DNA of 64,000 nt from Micromonospora lupini (GTDB lineage: Bacteria > Actinomycetota > Actinomycetes > Mycobacteriales > Micromonosporaceae): positions 1,245,001 through 1,309,000 of the forward strand of contig NZ_JAPENL010000002.1 in NCBI RefSeq assembly GCF_026342015.1, read 5' to 3'. Within the stretch, counting starts at the first letter, position 1. Every line of letters begins with the position of its first letter. The position numbers were made by a program, and so were the translations under genes. Positions 49,962-58,412 of the stretch are shown one piece after another. A model generated the notes under the pieces. The model had not been told where the DNA came from. It did no database searches and saw only the letters and a program-made list of their open reading frames with translations.

Positions 49962-50773
49962 TGGGAGACACCCCTCGGCTGGTCGCCACCGACATCGACG
50001 GCACCCTGATCCGCGACGACCGCACGCTCAGCCCACGCACCGCAGACGTGCTCGCGCGGTTGACCGCGCGAGGCACGCCTGTCGTCCTGGTCACCGGCCG
50101 TCCGGTCCGCTGGCTGCAGATGGTGTACGACCAGCTCGCCGAGCCACTGCCGGCGGTCTGCGCGAACGGGGCAGTGGTCTACGACCCGGTGCGGGACGAG
50201 GTGCTGCGGGCCGATCCGCTCGCCCCGCAGCACCTGGCCGAGGTGGCCGAGCGGCTGCGGGCCGAGGTGCCCGGGATCAGCTTCGCGGTGGAGATCCTGG
50301 ACAGCCGGGAGATGCGGCACGAGGCGCACTACCCGCTGCGCTGGGACGCCGACCACGACCTCATCCGCCCGGTCGAGACGCCGGAGGAGCTGCTCTCGCT
50401 TCCCGCGGTGAAGTTGCTCGCCCGCGCCGGCGAGCAGGACCCGGACGCGTTCGTCGCGCTGATCGGCGCGGCGGTGGCGGGGTTGGCCGAGGCGACGCAC
50501 TCGTCGTCCTCGGGGCTGGTAGAGATCTCCGCGGCCGGGGTGACCAAGGCGGCCGGGCTCGACTGGTACTGCGATCGGGTCGGTGTGGCCGCCGCGGACG
50601 TGCTGGCCTTCGGCGACATGCCCAACGACGTGCCGATGCTGAGTTGGGCCGGGCGCGGCGTGGCGGTGGCAAACGCGCACCCCGCCGTCCTCGCGGTCGC
50701 CGACGAGGTGACCGGGGCGAACTCCGAGGACGGCGTGGCGGCGTACCTGGAAAAGGTCTTCGGGGTCGACTGA
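49958..50773 (+). CDS. Cof-type HAD phosphatase, copy 2
   Basis: 271 residues with LVATDIDGTLIRDD (motif I), VVLVTGRPVRWL (motif II), GVTKAAGLDWYCDRVGV (Lys) and VLAFGDMPNDVPMLSWAG (motif IV). It is a paralogue of the preceding gene and coupled to it (start GTG 49958 or ATG 49961, overlapping the TGA). It ends 8 nt before the convergent bpa stop. Confidence 0.93.
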   Translation: MMGDTPRLVATDIDGTLIRDDRTLSPRTADVLARLTARGTPVVLVTGRPVRWLQMVYDQLAEPLPAVCANGAVVYDPVRDEVLRADPLAPQHLAEVAERLRAEVPGISFAVEILDSREMRHEAHYPLRWDADHDLIRPVETPEELLSLPAVKLLARAGEQDPDAFVALIGAAVAGLAEATHSSSSGLVEISAAGVTKAAGLDWYCDRVGVAAADVLAFGDMPNDVPMLSWAGRGVAVANAHPAVLAVADEVTGANSEDGVAAYLEKVFGVD

Positions 50774-50781
50774 CCGGCCGG

Positions 50782-51375
50782 TTACAGATACTGACCGGTG
50801 TTGTGGCCCTCACCGCCGCCCGGCTGGCCGACACCCGGCATGCCGGGCACGACCCCGCCGGGGCCGCTGGGCAGCGCCTGCCGGCCGCCGCGCATCTGCT
50901 CCAACTGGACCCGCGCGGCCATCTGCTGGGCGACCAGGGCCGCCTGGATGCCGTGGAACAGGCCCTCCAGCCAGCCGACGAGCTGGGCGTGCGCGATGCG
51001 TAGCTCGCCTTCGCTCGGGGCCTTGTCCTCCGCGAAGGGCAACGAGATCCGCTCCAGTTCGTCGCGCAGCTCAGGGGCGAGGCCCTCCTTGAGCTCGACG
51101 ATCGAGCGCTCGTGGATCTCGCGCATCCGGTTGCGGCTGGCGTCGTCCAGCGGGGCGGCCTTGACCTCCTCCAGTAACTGCTTGATCATGCTGCCGATCC
51201 GCATCACCTTGGCCGGCTGCTCGACCAGGCGGGTCGGGTCCTCACCCTGCCCCTCATCGGTCTGCATGGTGCCCATCGGCCGGCCGTCCGGACCGACCAC
51301 CACCACGGTGCCGGAGTGGCCGGAGTCGTCGGGGCCGGGCTGGTCGTTCTGCTCAGCGGAGCGCGCTTCGGTCAT
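50782..51375 (-). CDS. bpa: Bacterial proteasome activator Bpa (PafE, DUF2587)
   Basis: 197 residues. After a disordered start and a short beta segment (TVVVVGPDGRPMGTM) comes a four-helix core: LVEQPAKVMRIGSMIKQLLE, ASRNRMREIHERSIVELKEG, PSEGELRIAHAQLVGWLEGL and FHGIQAALVAQQMAARVQLE. A Gly/Pro-rich tail ends in GQYL, the hydrophobic-Tyr-X motif that docks on the 20S proteasome. Bpa opens the proteasome gate without ATP. An ATG at 51384 is an alternative start. Confidence 0.93.
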   Translation of the reverse strand: MTEARSAEQNDQPGPDDSGHSGTVVVVGPDGRPMGTMQTDEGQGEDPTRLVEQPAKVMRIGSMIKQLLEEVKAAPLDDASRNRMREIHERSIVELKEGLAPELRDELERISLPFAEDKAPSEGELRIAHAQLVGWLEGLFHGIQAALVAQQMAARVQLEQMRGGRQALPSGPGGVVPGMPGVGQPGGGEGHNTGQYL

Positions 51376-51468
51376 GGGGTCCATCTTTACCCAGTGGGCG
51401 CGACACATGCTGCCCGGGACCGACTCCCTGGGCCGAACCACCCGGGCGGGGCGCGCTACCGTCGCGCC

Positions 51469-52266
51469 ATGCCTGCCGACCCACGTGCCGTGCTGACCCG
51501 GCCCGCGCCGGCGCCGGACCTGACCGTGGCCTACGGCGTCGACCCGGAACAGGTTGCCGACCTGCGCCGCCCGGCCGGTGTCGGCCCGGCCAGGCCGCTC
51601 GTCGTCGTGGTGCACGGCGGTTTCTGGCGGGCCGAGTACGACCGCCGGCACACGGGGCCGCTGGCCGCCGCGCTCGCCGCCGAGGGCTACCCGGTGGCGC
51701 AGGTGGAGTACCGGCGTACGGGGCAGCCGGGCGGTGGCTGGCCGGGCACACTTACCGACGCGCTGGCCGGGATCGCGGCGCTGCCCAAGCTGGCCGCCGA
51801 GGCGCTGCCCGGTCGGGTGAGCGGGGCCCCGCCGATCCTCGTCGGTCACTCCGCCGGCGGCCATCTGGCGCTGTACGCGGCGGCCACCGCGCCGTCGACT
51901 GTGGGCGGGGTGCTGGCCCTGGCCCCGGTGGCCGATCTCGCGGCGGCGTACCGGCTGGATCTGGACTCGGGTGCGGTGGCCGCGCTGCTCGGCGGTGGCC
52001 CACTGGACTTCCCGGACCGGTACGCGGCGACCGATCCACGATCGTTGGTACCGATGCGAACACGGACAGTAGTCGTGCACGGCTCTATGGATCAGCAGGT
52101 GCCGGTGGCGATGAGCCGGGAATTCGTCGGGGCGGCTCGTGCCGCAGGATCCGATATTTCCCTTGTCGAGCTGCCCGGATGTGAGCATTTCGGGCTGATC
52201 GACCCGGAGTCTTCGACGTGGCCCCGGGTCCTCGGTGTGTTGCGGTCCCTGCACGATGATCACTAG
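51469..52266 (+). CDS. Alpha/beta hydrolase
   Basis: 265 residues. VVVVHGGFWRAEYDRRH is the HGG oxyanion motif, ILVGHSAGGHLALYAA the nucleophile elbow (Ser), HGSMDQQVPVAM holds the Asp and LVELPGCEHFGLIDP the catalytic His. It resembles small carboxylesterases and kynurenine formamidase-like enzymes; substrate unknown. TACCGT ends 6 nt before the ATG. Confidence 0.88.
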   Translation: MPADPRAVLTRPAPAPDLTVAYGVDPEQVADLRRPAGVGPARPLVVVVHGGFWRAEYDRRHTGPLAAALAAEGYPVAQVEYRRTGQPGGGWPGTLTDALAGIAALPKLAAEALPGRVSGAPPILVGHSAGGHLALYAAATAPSTVGGVLALAPVADLAAAYRLDLDSGAVAALLGGGPLDFPDRYAATDPRSLVPMRTRTVVVHGSMDQQVPVAMSREFVGAARAAGSDISLVELPGCEHFGLIDPESSTWPRVLGVLRSLHDDH

Positions 52267-52346
52267 CCATTGACGCAGCGTCGCGAAGCAGGTAGAACGC
52301 CGGAGGGGCGGTGTTCCTGCCCTGCAACGCTCCTGGAAGGAACTCG

Positions 52347-53534
52347 GTGTCGCAGATGAATCGCAGGCGGGCGCTCCAACTGTTGGCCGCGCTCGGAACG
52401 ACCGGGTTCGCCGCCGGGTGCGGCTCCGACAGCGAGGACAAGCCGGCCGCCCCCAAGAGCCCGATCAAGATCGGTCTGATCGCGCCGAAGTCCGGCGGCT
52501 TCAAGTCCATCGGTGACGACATCACCAACGGCTTCCAGCTCTTCCTCGACCTGCACGGCCAGCAACTGGGCGGGCATCCGGTCGAGCTGCTGACCGCCGA
52601 CGAGGGTGACACCGCCAAGACCGGCAAGGCCGCCGTCGACCAACTGCTCAAGCAGAACGTGCTGGCGCTCACCGGCGTCGTCAACTCGGCGGTGATGGTC
52701 GGCATCCGCGACACCGTGGAGGAGGCCCGGGTCCCGCTCATCGGCTCGAACGCCTCGCCGAGCAGCCTGCAGAGCGTCGTCTACATCTGGCGTACGTCGT
52801 ACGTGCTGGACGAGGCCGGTCGGGCGCTGGGCCGCTACCTGCGCGACCAGCTACCGGCGAACGGCCGGATCGCGATCATCGTGCCGGAGAACGTGGGCAG
52901 CCCGGACGTGGTGCGGGGCTTCCGACAGGAGTTCGGCACCTCCGACCCGCGCATCGCCGACCCGGTGACCAACACCAACCCGACCACGACCCCGGGTAAG
53001 GCCACCTACGTGGCGGACATCGAGAAGGCGCTGCGCAAGAAGCCGACAGCCGTCTTCTGCTTCTTCGCCGGCTCGGCCGCCGTGGAGTTCATCAAGCAAC
53101 TGCGTGACCAGTTCACCGGCCCCGTCTACGCGCCCGGCTTCCTCACCGAGGGCACCGTGCTGGAGAGCCTGGACCGGGACGCGCTGGGCATCCAGACCGC
53201 GCTGAACTACTCGGCAGACCTCAACAACACGTCGAACCGGGTGTTCGCCTCCGCCTACCGCAAGAAGCACCAGACCACGCCGACGACCTACGCCATGGCG
53301 TCGTACGACGCGGCGCAGGTGCTCGACCAGGCGATCCAGCTCAGCGGTGGGTCGCCCAAGCCGCAGGATGTCAACCTGGCGCTCGGCCGGATCGGCCAGA
53401 TCGACAGCCCGCGCGGCATCTGGCAGTTCAACCAGCCGCGTACGCCCCAGCAGAAGTGGTACCTGCGTGAGGTCCAACGCGACGGTCAGGTCATGTCGAA
53501 CGTGCTGATCAACGAGCTGGCCACGCTCGGCTGA
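52347..53534 (+). CDS. ABC transporter substrate-binding lipoprotein (LivJ/LivK type)
   Basis: 395 residues. NRRRALQLLAALGTTGFAAGC is represented by a short signal peptide with the lipobox FAAGC. The mature part begins PIKIGLIAPKSGGFKSIGDD and has the type I periplasmic fold of branched-chain amino acid binding proteins (GHPVELLTADEGDT, LALTGVVNSAVMVGIRD, IAIIVPENVGSPDVVRGFRQ). No permease or ATPase genes are adjacent. The GTG at 52347 has GGAAGGA 5 nt upstream. A strong terminator follows. Confidence 0.9.
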   Translation: MSQMNRRRALQLLAALGTTGFAAGCGSDSEDKPAAPKSPIKIGLIAPKSGGFKSIGDDITNGFQLFLDLHGQQLGGHPVELLTADEGDTAKTGKAAVDQLLKQNVLALTGVVNSAVMVGIRDTVEEARVPLIGSNASPSSLQSVVYIWRTSYVLDEAGRALGRYLRDQLPANGRIAIIVPENVGSPDVVRGFRQEFGTSDPRIADPVTNTNPTTTPGKATYVADIEKALRKKPTAVFCFFAGSAAVEFIKQLRDQFTGPVYAPGFLTEGTVLESLDRDALGIQTALNYSADLNNTSNRVFASAYRKKHQTTPTTYAMASYDAAQVLDQAIQLSGGSPKPQDVNLALGRIGQIDSPRGIWQFNQPRTPQQKWYLREVQRDGQVMSNVLINELATLG

Positions 53535-53555
53535 ACCGCCGACCAGAAGCAGCAG

Positions 53556-53589
53556 CAGGGGCCGGTTTCCCGCGGGAGGCCGGCCCCTG
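53556..53589. terminator. Two-way terminator after the binding lipoprotein
   Basis: CAGGGGCCGG (53556-53565) pairs perfectly with CCGGCCCCTG (53580-53589); the loop contains the palindrome TCCCGCGGGA. It lies between convergent stops. Confidence 0.85.
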
Positions 53590-53610
53590 CCGTACGCGGC
53601 AGTGTTCGGG

Positions 53611-54435
53611 TCAGTGCCGCAGTTCGGCGATGCAGCACTTCACGCTGCCGCCGCCCTTCTTCAACTCGGCCAGCTCGACCGGCACCGGGTTGTAGCCGGC
53701 GGCCTTGAGCTTGCCGGCCAGTCGGGTGGCCTCGCTGTTGAGCACCACGTTCGCGCCGTCACTGACCAGGTTCAGCCCGAAGGCCATCGCATCCTCGTCG
53801 TCGGCGATCACCGCGTCCGGGAAGAGTTGGGTGAGCACCCGCTGGCTGGCCGCCGAGAACGCGCCAGGAAAGTAGACGACGTTCGCGTCGTCGAGCGCGG
53901 CGAGCGCCACGTCCAGGTGGTAGAAGCGGGGGTCGATCAGCCGCAGCGACACCACTGGCCGGCCCAGCACCTCCTGCGCCTCGGCGTGCGCCGCGATCTC
54001 GGTACGGAAGCCGTGCCCGGCCAGGATGAGCCCGCCGTGCGCCTCCGGCACGTACGCGAAGTCACCCTCACCCTCGTTGGTCTCGCTCGGCGCGACGAAC
54101 CGCCAGCCCTGCTCCGCGTAGAACGCGTGGTGCGCGGCGGCCTCGCCGGCCCGCTGCTCGTGCTTGAAGCGTGCGCCGTAGACGCTGCCGTCGACCACGA
54201 AGGCACCGTTCGCGGCGTACACCATGTCGGGAAGGCCGGGCTCCGGCGTGAGCAGGTGCACCTCGTGGCCGAGGCCGACAAGCGTCTCGCGCAGGCGGTC
54301 CCACTGCTTGACGGCCAGTTCCCGGTCCACGGGAGTGGTCACGTCCATCCACGGATTGATCGCGTACTCGACCGCGAAGTGCTCGGGCGAGCACAAGAGA
54401 TATGTCCGCTTTCGCGAGACTCGCTGCTGGTTCAC
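53611..54435 (-). CDS. ddaH: Dimethylarginine dimethylaminohydrolase-like enzyme
   Basis: 274 residues of the guanidino-group modifying superfamily. RTYLLCSPEHFAVEYAINPW, PDMVYAANGAFVVDGSVYGA, EGEGDFAYVPEAHGGLILAG, DPRFYHLDVALAALDDANVV (catalytic His) and GGGSVKCCIAEL near the end (catalytic Cys) fit DDAH rather than arginine deiminase. It likely hydrolyses methylated arginine to citrulline. The GTG at 54435 has TACTGT ending 8 nt upstream; 54441 and 54483 are alternative starts. It is divergent from an Lrp-type regulator. Confidence 0.87.
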   Translation of the reverse strand: MNQQRVSRKRTYLLCSPEHFAVEYAINPWMDVTTPVDRELAVKQWDRLRETLVGLGHEVHLLTPEPGLPDMVYAANGAFVVDGSVYGARFKHEQRAGEAAAHHAFYAEQGWRFVAPSETNEGEGDFAYVPEAHGGLILAGHGFRTEIAAHAEAQEVLGRPVVSLRLIDPRFYHLDVALAALDDANVVYFPGAFSAASQRVLTQLFPDAVIADDEDAMAFGLNLVSDGANVVLNSEATRLAGKLKAAGYNPVPVELAELKKGGGSVKCCIAELRH

Positions 54436-54503
54436 GGTCACCAACAGTAGGTACCGTTGAACTTTGGTAACAGCCACAACCATTGCTTCCCAGAGGCGGA
54501 ACG

Positions 54504-54965
54504 TTGCAGATAGACGCCGTTGACCAGCGGATCATTGCGTTGCTCGTCGCTGACGCCCGCGCGTCGTACGCCGACATCGGCACCCGGGTGTCACTCTCCG
54601 CCCCGGCGGTGAAGCGCCGGGTGGACCGATTGCGCTCCACAGGCGTGATCAGGGGATTCACCGCCGTCGTGGACCCGGCGGCCGTCGGCTGGACCACTGA
54701 GGCGTTCGTCGAGCTGTTCTGCGCCGGCCGCACCACCCCGGCGCAGATCGGCGTGGCCGCCCGCCGGCACCCCGAGGTGGTCGGCGCGTACACCGTCTCC
54801 GGCGAGGCGGACGCGCTCGTGCATCTGCGGGCCGCCGACATCGCCCACCTGGAGGCGGCGCTGGAACGGCTGCGCGCCGAGTCCTTCGTGACGTCCACCC
54901 GCAGCACAATCGTGCTGTCCCGGCTTGTCGAGTCGCCCGGCGTCGGGCCGTCCACCAGGGCTTGA
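54504..54965 (+). CDS. Lrp/AsnC-family transcriptional regulator
   Basis: 153 residues. The N-terminal HTH reads DAVDQRIIALLVADARASYA, DIGTRVSLSAPAVKRRVDRL and STGVIRGFTAVVDP. The C-terminal RAM domain follows (RRHPEVVGAYTVSGEADALV). The TTG at 54504 has GAGG 7 nt upstream. It is divergent from the dimethylargininase gene with 68 nt between the starts, so it probably controls it in response to an amino acid. Confidence 0.92.
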   Translation: MQIDAVDQRIIALLVADARASYADIGTRVSLSAPAVKRRVDRLRSTGVIRGFTAVVDPAAVGWTTEAFVELFCAGRTTPAQIGVAARRHPEVVGAYTVSGEADALVHLRAADIAHLEAALERLRAESFVTSTRSTIVLSRLVESPGVGPSTRA

Positions 54966-55025
54966 CCTCAAGCACGGTTCAGGTGTTGGACTCATGGCGG
55001 CCTGGAACGACACGAGGGGGACTCC

Positions 55026-55982
55026 ATGCGGGCGATCTGGTTACGTGAGTTCGGCGGTCCCGAGGCGCTGGTGCCCGGCCCGGCGCCCGACCCGACGCCC
55101 GGCCCGGGCCAGGTGCTCATCGACGTGGCGCACGCCAACATCACCTTCATCGAGACGCAGCAGCGCTCCGGGCGTCCCGGGCCGTTCCGGGTCACTCCAC
55201 CGCTGATCCCCGGCAACGGCGTCGGCGGGGTGATCGCCGCCGTCGGGCCGGACGTCGACCCCGCCGGCATCGGGCAACGGGTGGTCAGCGCCACCGGCGG
55301 CTCCGGCGGGTACGCCGAACGCGCCGTGGTGGACGCGTCCGCGCCGATCGAGGTGCCGGCCGGGCTGGCCCTTGACGCGGCAGTGGCCATGATGGCCGAC
55401 GGACGTACCGCCGCGATGCTCGTCGACGCGGTAGGCGTCCGCCCCGGTGACCGCGTGCTCGTCGAAGCCGCGGCGGGTGGCGTGGGCAGCCTGCTCGTCC
55501 AGCTCGCGGCGCGGGCCGGCGCACGGGTGATCGGCGCGGCAGGCGGGCCGCGGAAGGTGGACCTGCTGCCCGACCTGGGCGCCGAGGTGGCTGTCGACTA
55601 CCTGCTGCCCGGCTGGGCCGACCGGATCCGGGACACGCCGGGTGGGGTCGACGTCGTCCTCGACGGCGTCGGCGGGTCGATCGCCCGGACGGCGTTCGAA
55701 CTGCTGGACCCGGGCGGCCGCATGGTCAGCTTCGGTCTGGCCAGCGGCGAGTGGTCCCCGGTGGCACCGGAAGCCGCCGCCGAACGGCAGGTCACGCTGG
55801 TCCGGCCGGACGTGCCACCCGCGCGGCTGCGGGCGTACACCATCCAGGCGCTGGCGGACGCGGCGGCCGGCCAACTCCGGCCGCTGATCGGCCAGCGCTT
55901 CCCACTGGAACACGCCGCCGACGCGCACGCCGCCATCGAGGCGCGCGCGACCGTCGGCAAGACCCTGCTGGACGTTGACTAG
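55026..55982 (+). CDS. Quinone-oxidoreductase-like MDR dehydrogenase
   Basis: 318 residues: a GroES-like N-terminal domain (MRAIWLREFGGPEALVPG, GQVLIDVAHANITFIETQQR, PGNGVGGVIAAVGPDVD) and a Rossmann domain with VLVEAAAGGVGSLLVQLAAR for NADPH. The catalytic-zinc Cys/His set is absent, as in quinone oxidoreductases. GAGGGGG lies 5 nt before the ATG. It ends 5 nt before the convergent YbjN-like gene. Confidence 0.9.
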   Translation: MRAIWLREFGGPEALVPGPAPDPTPGPGQVLIDVAHANITFIETQQRSGRPGPFRVTPPLIPGNGVGGVIAAVGPDVDPAGIGQRVVSATGGSGGYAERAVVDASAPIEVPAGLALDAAVAMMADGRTAAMLVDAVGVRPGDRVLVEAAAGGVGSLLVQLAARAGARVIGAAGGPRKVDLLPDLGAEVAVDYLLPGWADRIRDTPGGVDVVLDGVGGSIARTAFELLDPGGRMVSFGLASGEWSPVAPEAAAERQVTLVRPDVPPARLRAYTIQALADAAAGQLRPLIGQRFPLEHAADAHAAIEARATVGKTLLDVD

Positions 55983-55987
55983 CGGCC

Positions 55988-57091
55988 CTACAGGTACATG
56001 CCGGTGCGGTGCTCCGACTCGTCGCTCCGGGCCGGCTTGTCACCCTCACCGAAGAACCGCTTGCCGCCGAACTCGCCGTGCAGCCGGTCGTCCAGCTCGT
56101 CGGCGAGGCCGGTCATCACCTGCACCGCCAGCATGAGGTGGGTGGCCTGGAAGTTGCGGCCGAAGACCGGGATGGACGCCCAGACCGTGTCGTCGGCGCA
56201 GTAGAGGCGACCGATCGGCATCCGGTTGGTCAGCTCCGACAGCTTGACGTAGAGCCGTTCGGTCGGCTCGACCTCGGTGAGCACCGGGGAGAAGACGTCC
56301 ACCAGTGGCGGATTGTCGCGCACCCGCACGAAGACCATCGCCGAACCGGCCCGGATGGTGATGTCCCCGTCCGAGTCGATCTGCAACCGCTCGGCGTCGG
56401 ACTTCAACATCGTGGACACCACAGTGCGGACGCGGTCCGCCAGATCAAGCACGTCATCCCGCTCGGTCTGCGCGGCGGCCGCCTCGGCCAGCGCCTCCTC
56501 CAGGTCGCCCTCGACGTCGGAGTCCGGCCCGAACTCGCTGCGCGCGGTGCCCAACGGCTCCACAGTCAACGGCTCGCCCTCGGCGTCGTTGACCACGTAC
56601 ACGAGGAAGGCCGGGTGCGGGGCGCCGTACACGTCGCGCAGCGTGCGGGACAGCAGCGGGGCGATCCGGGCGGCCTCCGCCGTCGTACCGTCAAGCCCGA
56701 ACGAGCCGCCGGAGCCGGCCACCACACCGGGCGGGGACCAGCCCAGCGCCACCATGTCCGCCACCGCGGCACGGTCCAACCGGTAGCCCTGCGGCAGGGC
56801 GGCGTTGCCGACGGCCCGAGCGGAGAGCCCGCCGTCGCCTGTCACGTCGACGCTTATCGAGTAGACGGCATCCCCCGTACCGGAGGCGGTGGGGTCGAGG
56901 GTCAGTTCGAGGTGCGCGCCGGCGGGCAGCTCTCGCAGCCGCAGGGCGAGCATCCGGGCGAACTCCCGCCACGCCTCCGTCACCTTGGCGCGCAGGTCGG
57001 TGGTGCTGGGCTCGTCGAGCAGGATCGACTCCGCCGGCTCGGATGTGCCGTCGGGCTCACCGTCCGGCGCCGAGGGGTGGTCAGCCGTCAT
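55988..57091 (-). CDS. YbjN / type III secretion chaperone-like protein with C-terminal GMYL tail
   Basis: 367 residues, soluble. The C-terminal third (~215-345: SDAERLQIDSDGDITIRAGS, VFVRVRDNPPLVDVFSPVLT, LYVKLSELTNRMPIGRLYCA, DTVWASIPVFGRNFQATHLM) reads as the YbjN/T3SS-chaperone-like fold common in actinobacteria. The N-terminal part has a different alpha/beta domain (HLELTLDPTASG, AFLVYVVNDAEGEP). The protein ends EHRTGMYL, close to the HNTGQYL end of Bpa at 50782, suggesting proteasome docking (inference). GGAGG lies 5 nt before the ATG and TAGGGT may be its -10. Confidence 0.82.
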   Translation of the reverse strand: MTADHPSAPDGEPDGTSEPAESILLDEPSTTDLRAKVTEAWREFARMLALRLRELPAGAHLELTLDPTASGTGDAVYSISVDVTGDGGLSARAVGNAALPQGYRLDRAAVADMVALGWSPPGVVAGSGGSFGLDGTTAEAARIAPLLSRTLRDVYGAPHPAFLVYVVNDAEGEPLTVEPLGTARSEFGPDSDVEGDLEEALAEAAAAQTERDDVLDLADRVRTVVSTMLKSDAERLQIDSDGDITIRAGSAMVFVRVRDNPPLVDVFSPVLTEVEPTERLYVKLSELTNRMPIGRLYCADDTVWASIPVFGRNFQATHLMLAVQVMTGLADELDDRLHGEFGGKRFFGEGDKPARSDESEHRTGMYL

Positions 57092-57246
57092 GATCGCCTC
57101 CGTCCGTCACGATCACCCTACTCACGCCGTCCGGGCGTCGAATCAGCCCGGACCGGGATCGGACACCGGCCGGCCGGCAGCCGTCCCCTCGCTGTGGGGA
57201 CGGCTGGATGGGGACGGCTGGGTCACGGGGACCGCGGCGGGGCAGG

Positions 57247-57531
57247 TCAGGCGGTGGGATCGTCGGACGGGGCGGTGGGATCGTCGGGGTCAGCGCCCAG
57301 CCGGACCGGCCAGTCGGCGGCGAGAGCGCTCAGCCGGGCCGCGGCGTCCGCCGGGTCGGCACCCCTGCCGACGGCCAGCCCGAGGAGGTACGCGGTGACC
57401 GGCGCCCCGGGCCGCAGCACCTGGTGGGCGACATCGCGAGCCAGGTCCAGCACCGCCGACACGGGCACCTCGGTCGGATCCAGACCCACCTCGGCGCAGG
57501 CTGCCGTGACCCAGTCGTCAAGCACCGTCAT
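57247..57531 (-). CDS. DUF6457-type small protein
   Basis: 94 residues: VLDDWVTAACAEVGLDPTEV, VLDLARDVAHQVLRPGAPVT and YLLGLAVGRGADPADAAARL. It is the small helical protein found after, or fused to, mobA in actinobacteria (DUF6457). The ATG at 57531 overlaps the mobA stop (ATGA), so it is translated with it and probably assists molybdenum cofactor guanylylation. Confidence 0.82.
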   Translation of the reverse strand: MTVLDDWVTAACAEVGLDPTEVPVSAVLDLARDVAHQVLRPGAPVTAYLLGLAVGRGADPADAAARLSALAADWPVRLGADPDDPTAPSDDPTA

Positions 57532-58325
57532 CGCACCCACTCCTCCGCCCGGCGTACGTCCTCGTCAGTGTCGCAGTCGAACCAGGGCGGCGGACCGTCA
57601 CCGACCCACGGCACCTCCCGGACGGCGAGACCGGCCCACAGCCCCCGTACCGGAGCACCGGCCAGGCTGCCGCCCCGCTCGGCGGCCAGCCGGGCCAGCC
57701 CGGTCCGCAGCGCGGCGACCCGCCACACCCCGCACAGCGACTGCCGCCGGCCGTCCGCGTCGACGAAGCACACCCCGTCGATTCGCCGCTCCAGGCCGAC
57801 AGGGCCGGTGCCGGCCTGCGAAGGGCCAGTGCCGGCCTGCGAAGGGCCAGTGCCGGCCTGCGAAGGGCCAGTGCCGGCCTGCGAAGGGCCAGTGCCGGCC
57901 TGCGAAGGGCCAGTGCCGGCCTGCGAAGGGCCGGTGCCGGCCTGCGAAGGGCCGCCTCCCGTTGTGACGGGTGACGAGCTGCCGGCCGGGGCGAGGTGGG
58001 TCAGCAGGTCGCCGATCGCGGCGCGGGTGAGCAGTGGGAGGTCGGCGGCGAGCACCGCGACAAGCGTCGTGTCGGGATCGAGCAGTGCCAGCCCGGCCGC
58101 CATCGCGGCGACCGGCCCGCCGCCGGGAGGATCCTCGCGGGTGACCCGCACACCGTCCGCGACACCGTCACCCGGGCCGACCAGCACGCGCGGGGCAGCA
58201 TCGCCCACGGCGGCCAGCACCCGGTCACGCATCGACAGGCCACCGACCGGACGCGCGGGCTTGTCCACCCCGCCCATCCGTCGGGCGGCCCCACCCGCGA
58301 GCACCACTGCCGCGTACGTCCCCAC
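57528..58325 (-). CDS. mobA: Molybdenum cofactor guanylyltransferase MobA with expanded internal repeat
   Basis: 265 residues. VVLAGGAARRMGGVDKPARP is the GTP-binding LAGGxxxRMGxxK motif and LVAVLAADLPLLTRAAIGDL the Asp-containing strand. FVDADGRRQSLCGVWRVAAL and WFDCDTDEDVRRAE complete the fold. Seven copies of a PSQAGTG heptapeptide (57802-57948) interrupt the domain between the Asp strand and the FVDADGRRQ strand. MobA joins GMP to molybdopterin. TACCGT ends 6 nt before the GTG. It is divergent from fdhD, another molybdoenzyme gene. Confidence 0.9.
   Translation of the reverse strand: MGTYAAVVLAGGAARRMGGVDKPARPVGGLSMRDRVLAAVGDAAPRVLVGPGDGVADGVRVTREDPPGGGPVAAMAAGLALLDPDTTLVAVLAADLPLLTRAAIGDLLTHLAPAGSSSPVTTGGGPSQAGTGPSQAGTGPSQAGTGPSQAGTGPSQAGTGPSQAGTGPSQAGTGPVGLERRIDGVCFVDADGRRQSLCGVWRVAALRTGLARLAAERGGSLAGAPVRGLWAGLAVREVPWVGDGPPPWFDCDTDEDVRRAEEWVR
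57802..57948 (-). repeat. 21-bp perfect tandem repeat, seven copies, inside mobA
   Basis: Seven 21-nt units start at 57802, 57823, 57844, 57865, 57886, 57907 and 57928. The first and last carry GGGCCGGTG and the five middle ones GGGCCAGTG; otherwise they are identical. The length keeps the frame and encodes the heptapeptide PSQAGTG. Confidence 0.95.
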
Positions 58326-58412
58326 CCGGTCACGGTAGCCGTCCCGGCGGCCGTGCGGCGCGCGCCGCCGGGTGCCCGACGACGGCCTACGCTGCCCGAT
58401 GCCTGCGGCGCC

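Noticed and set aside
57802..57948. Regular repeats considered as a CRISPR array
   Set aside because: Units are directly adjacent with no spacers, and keep the reading frame of mobA.
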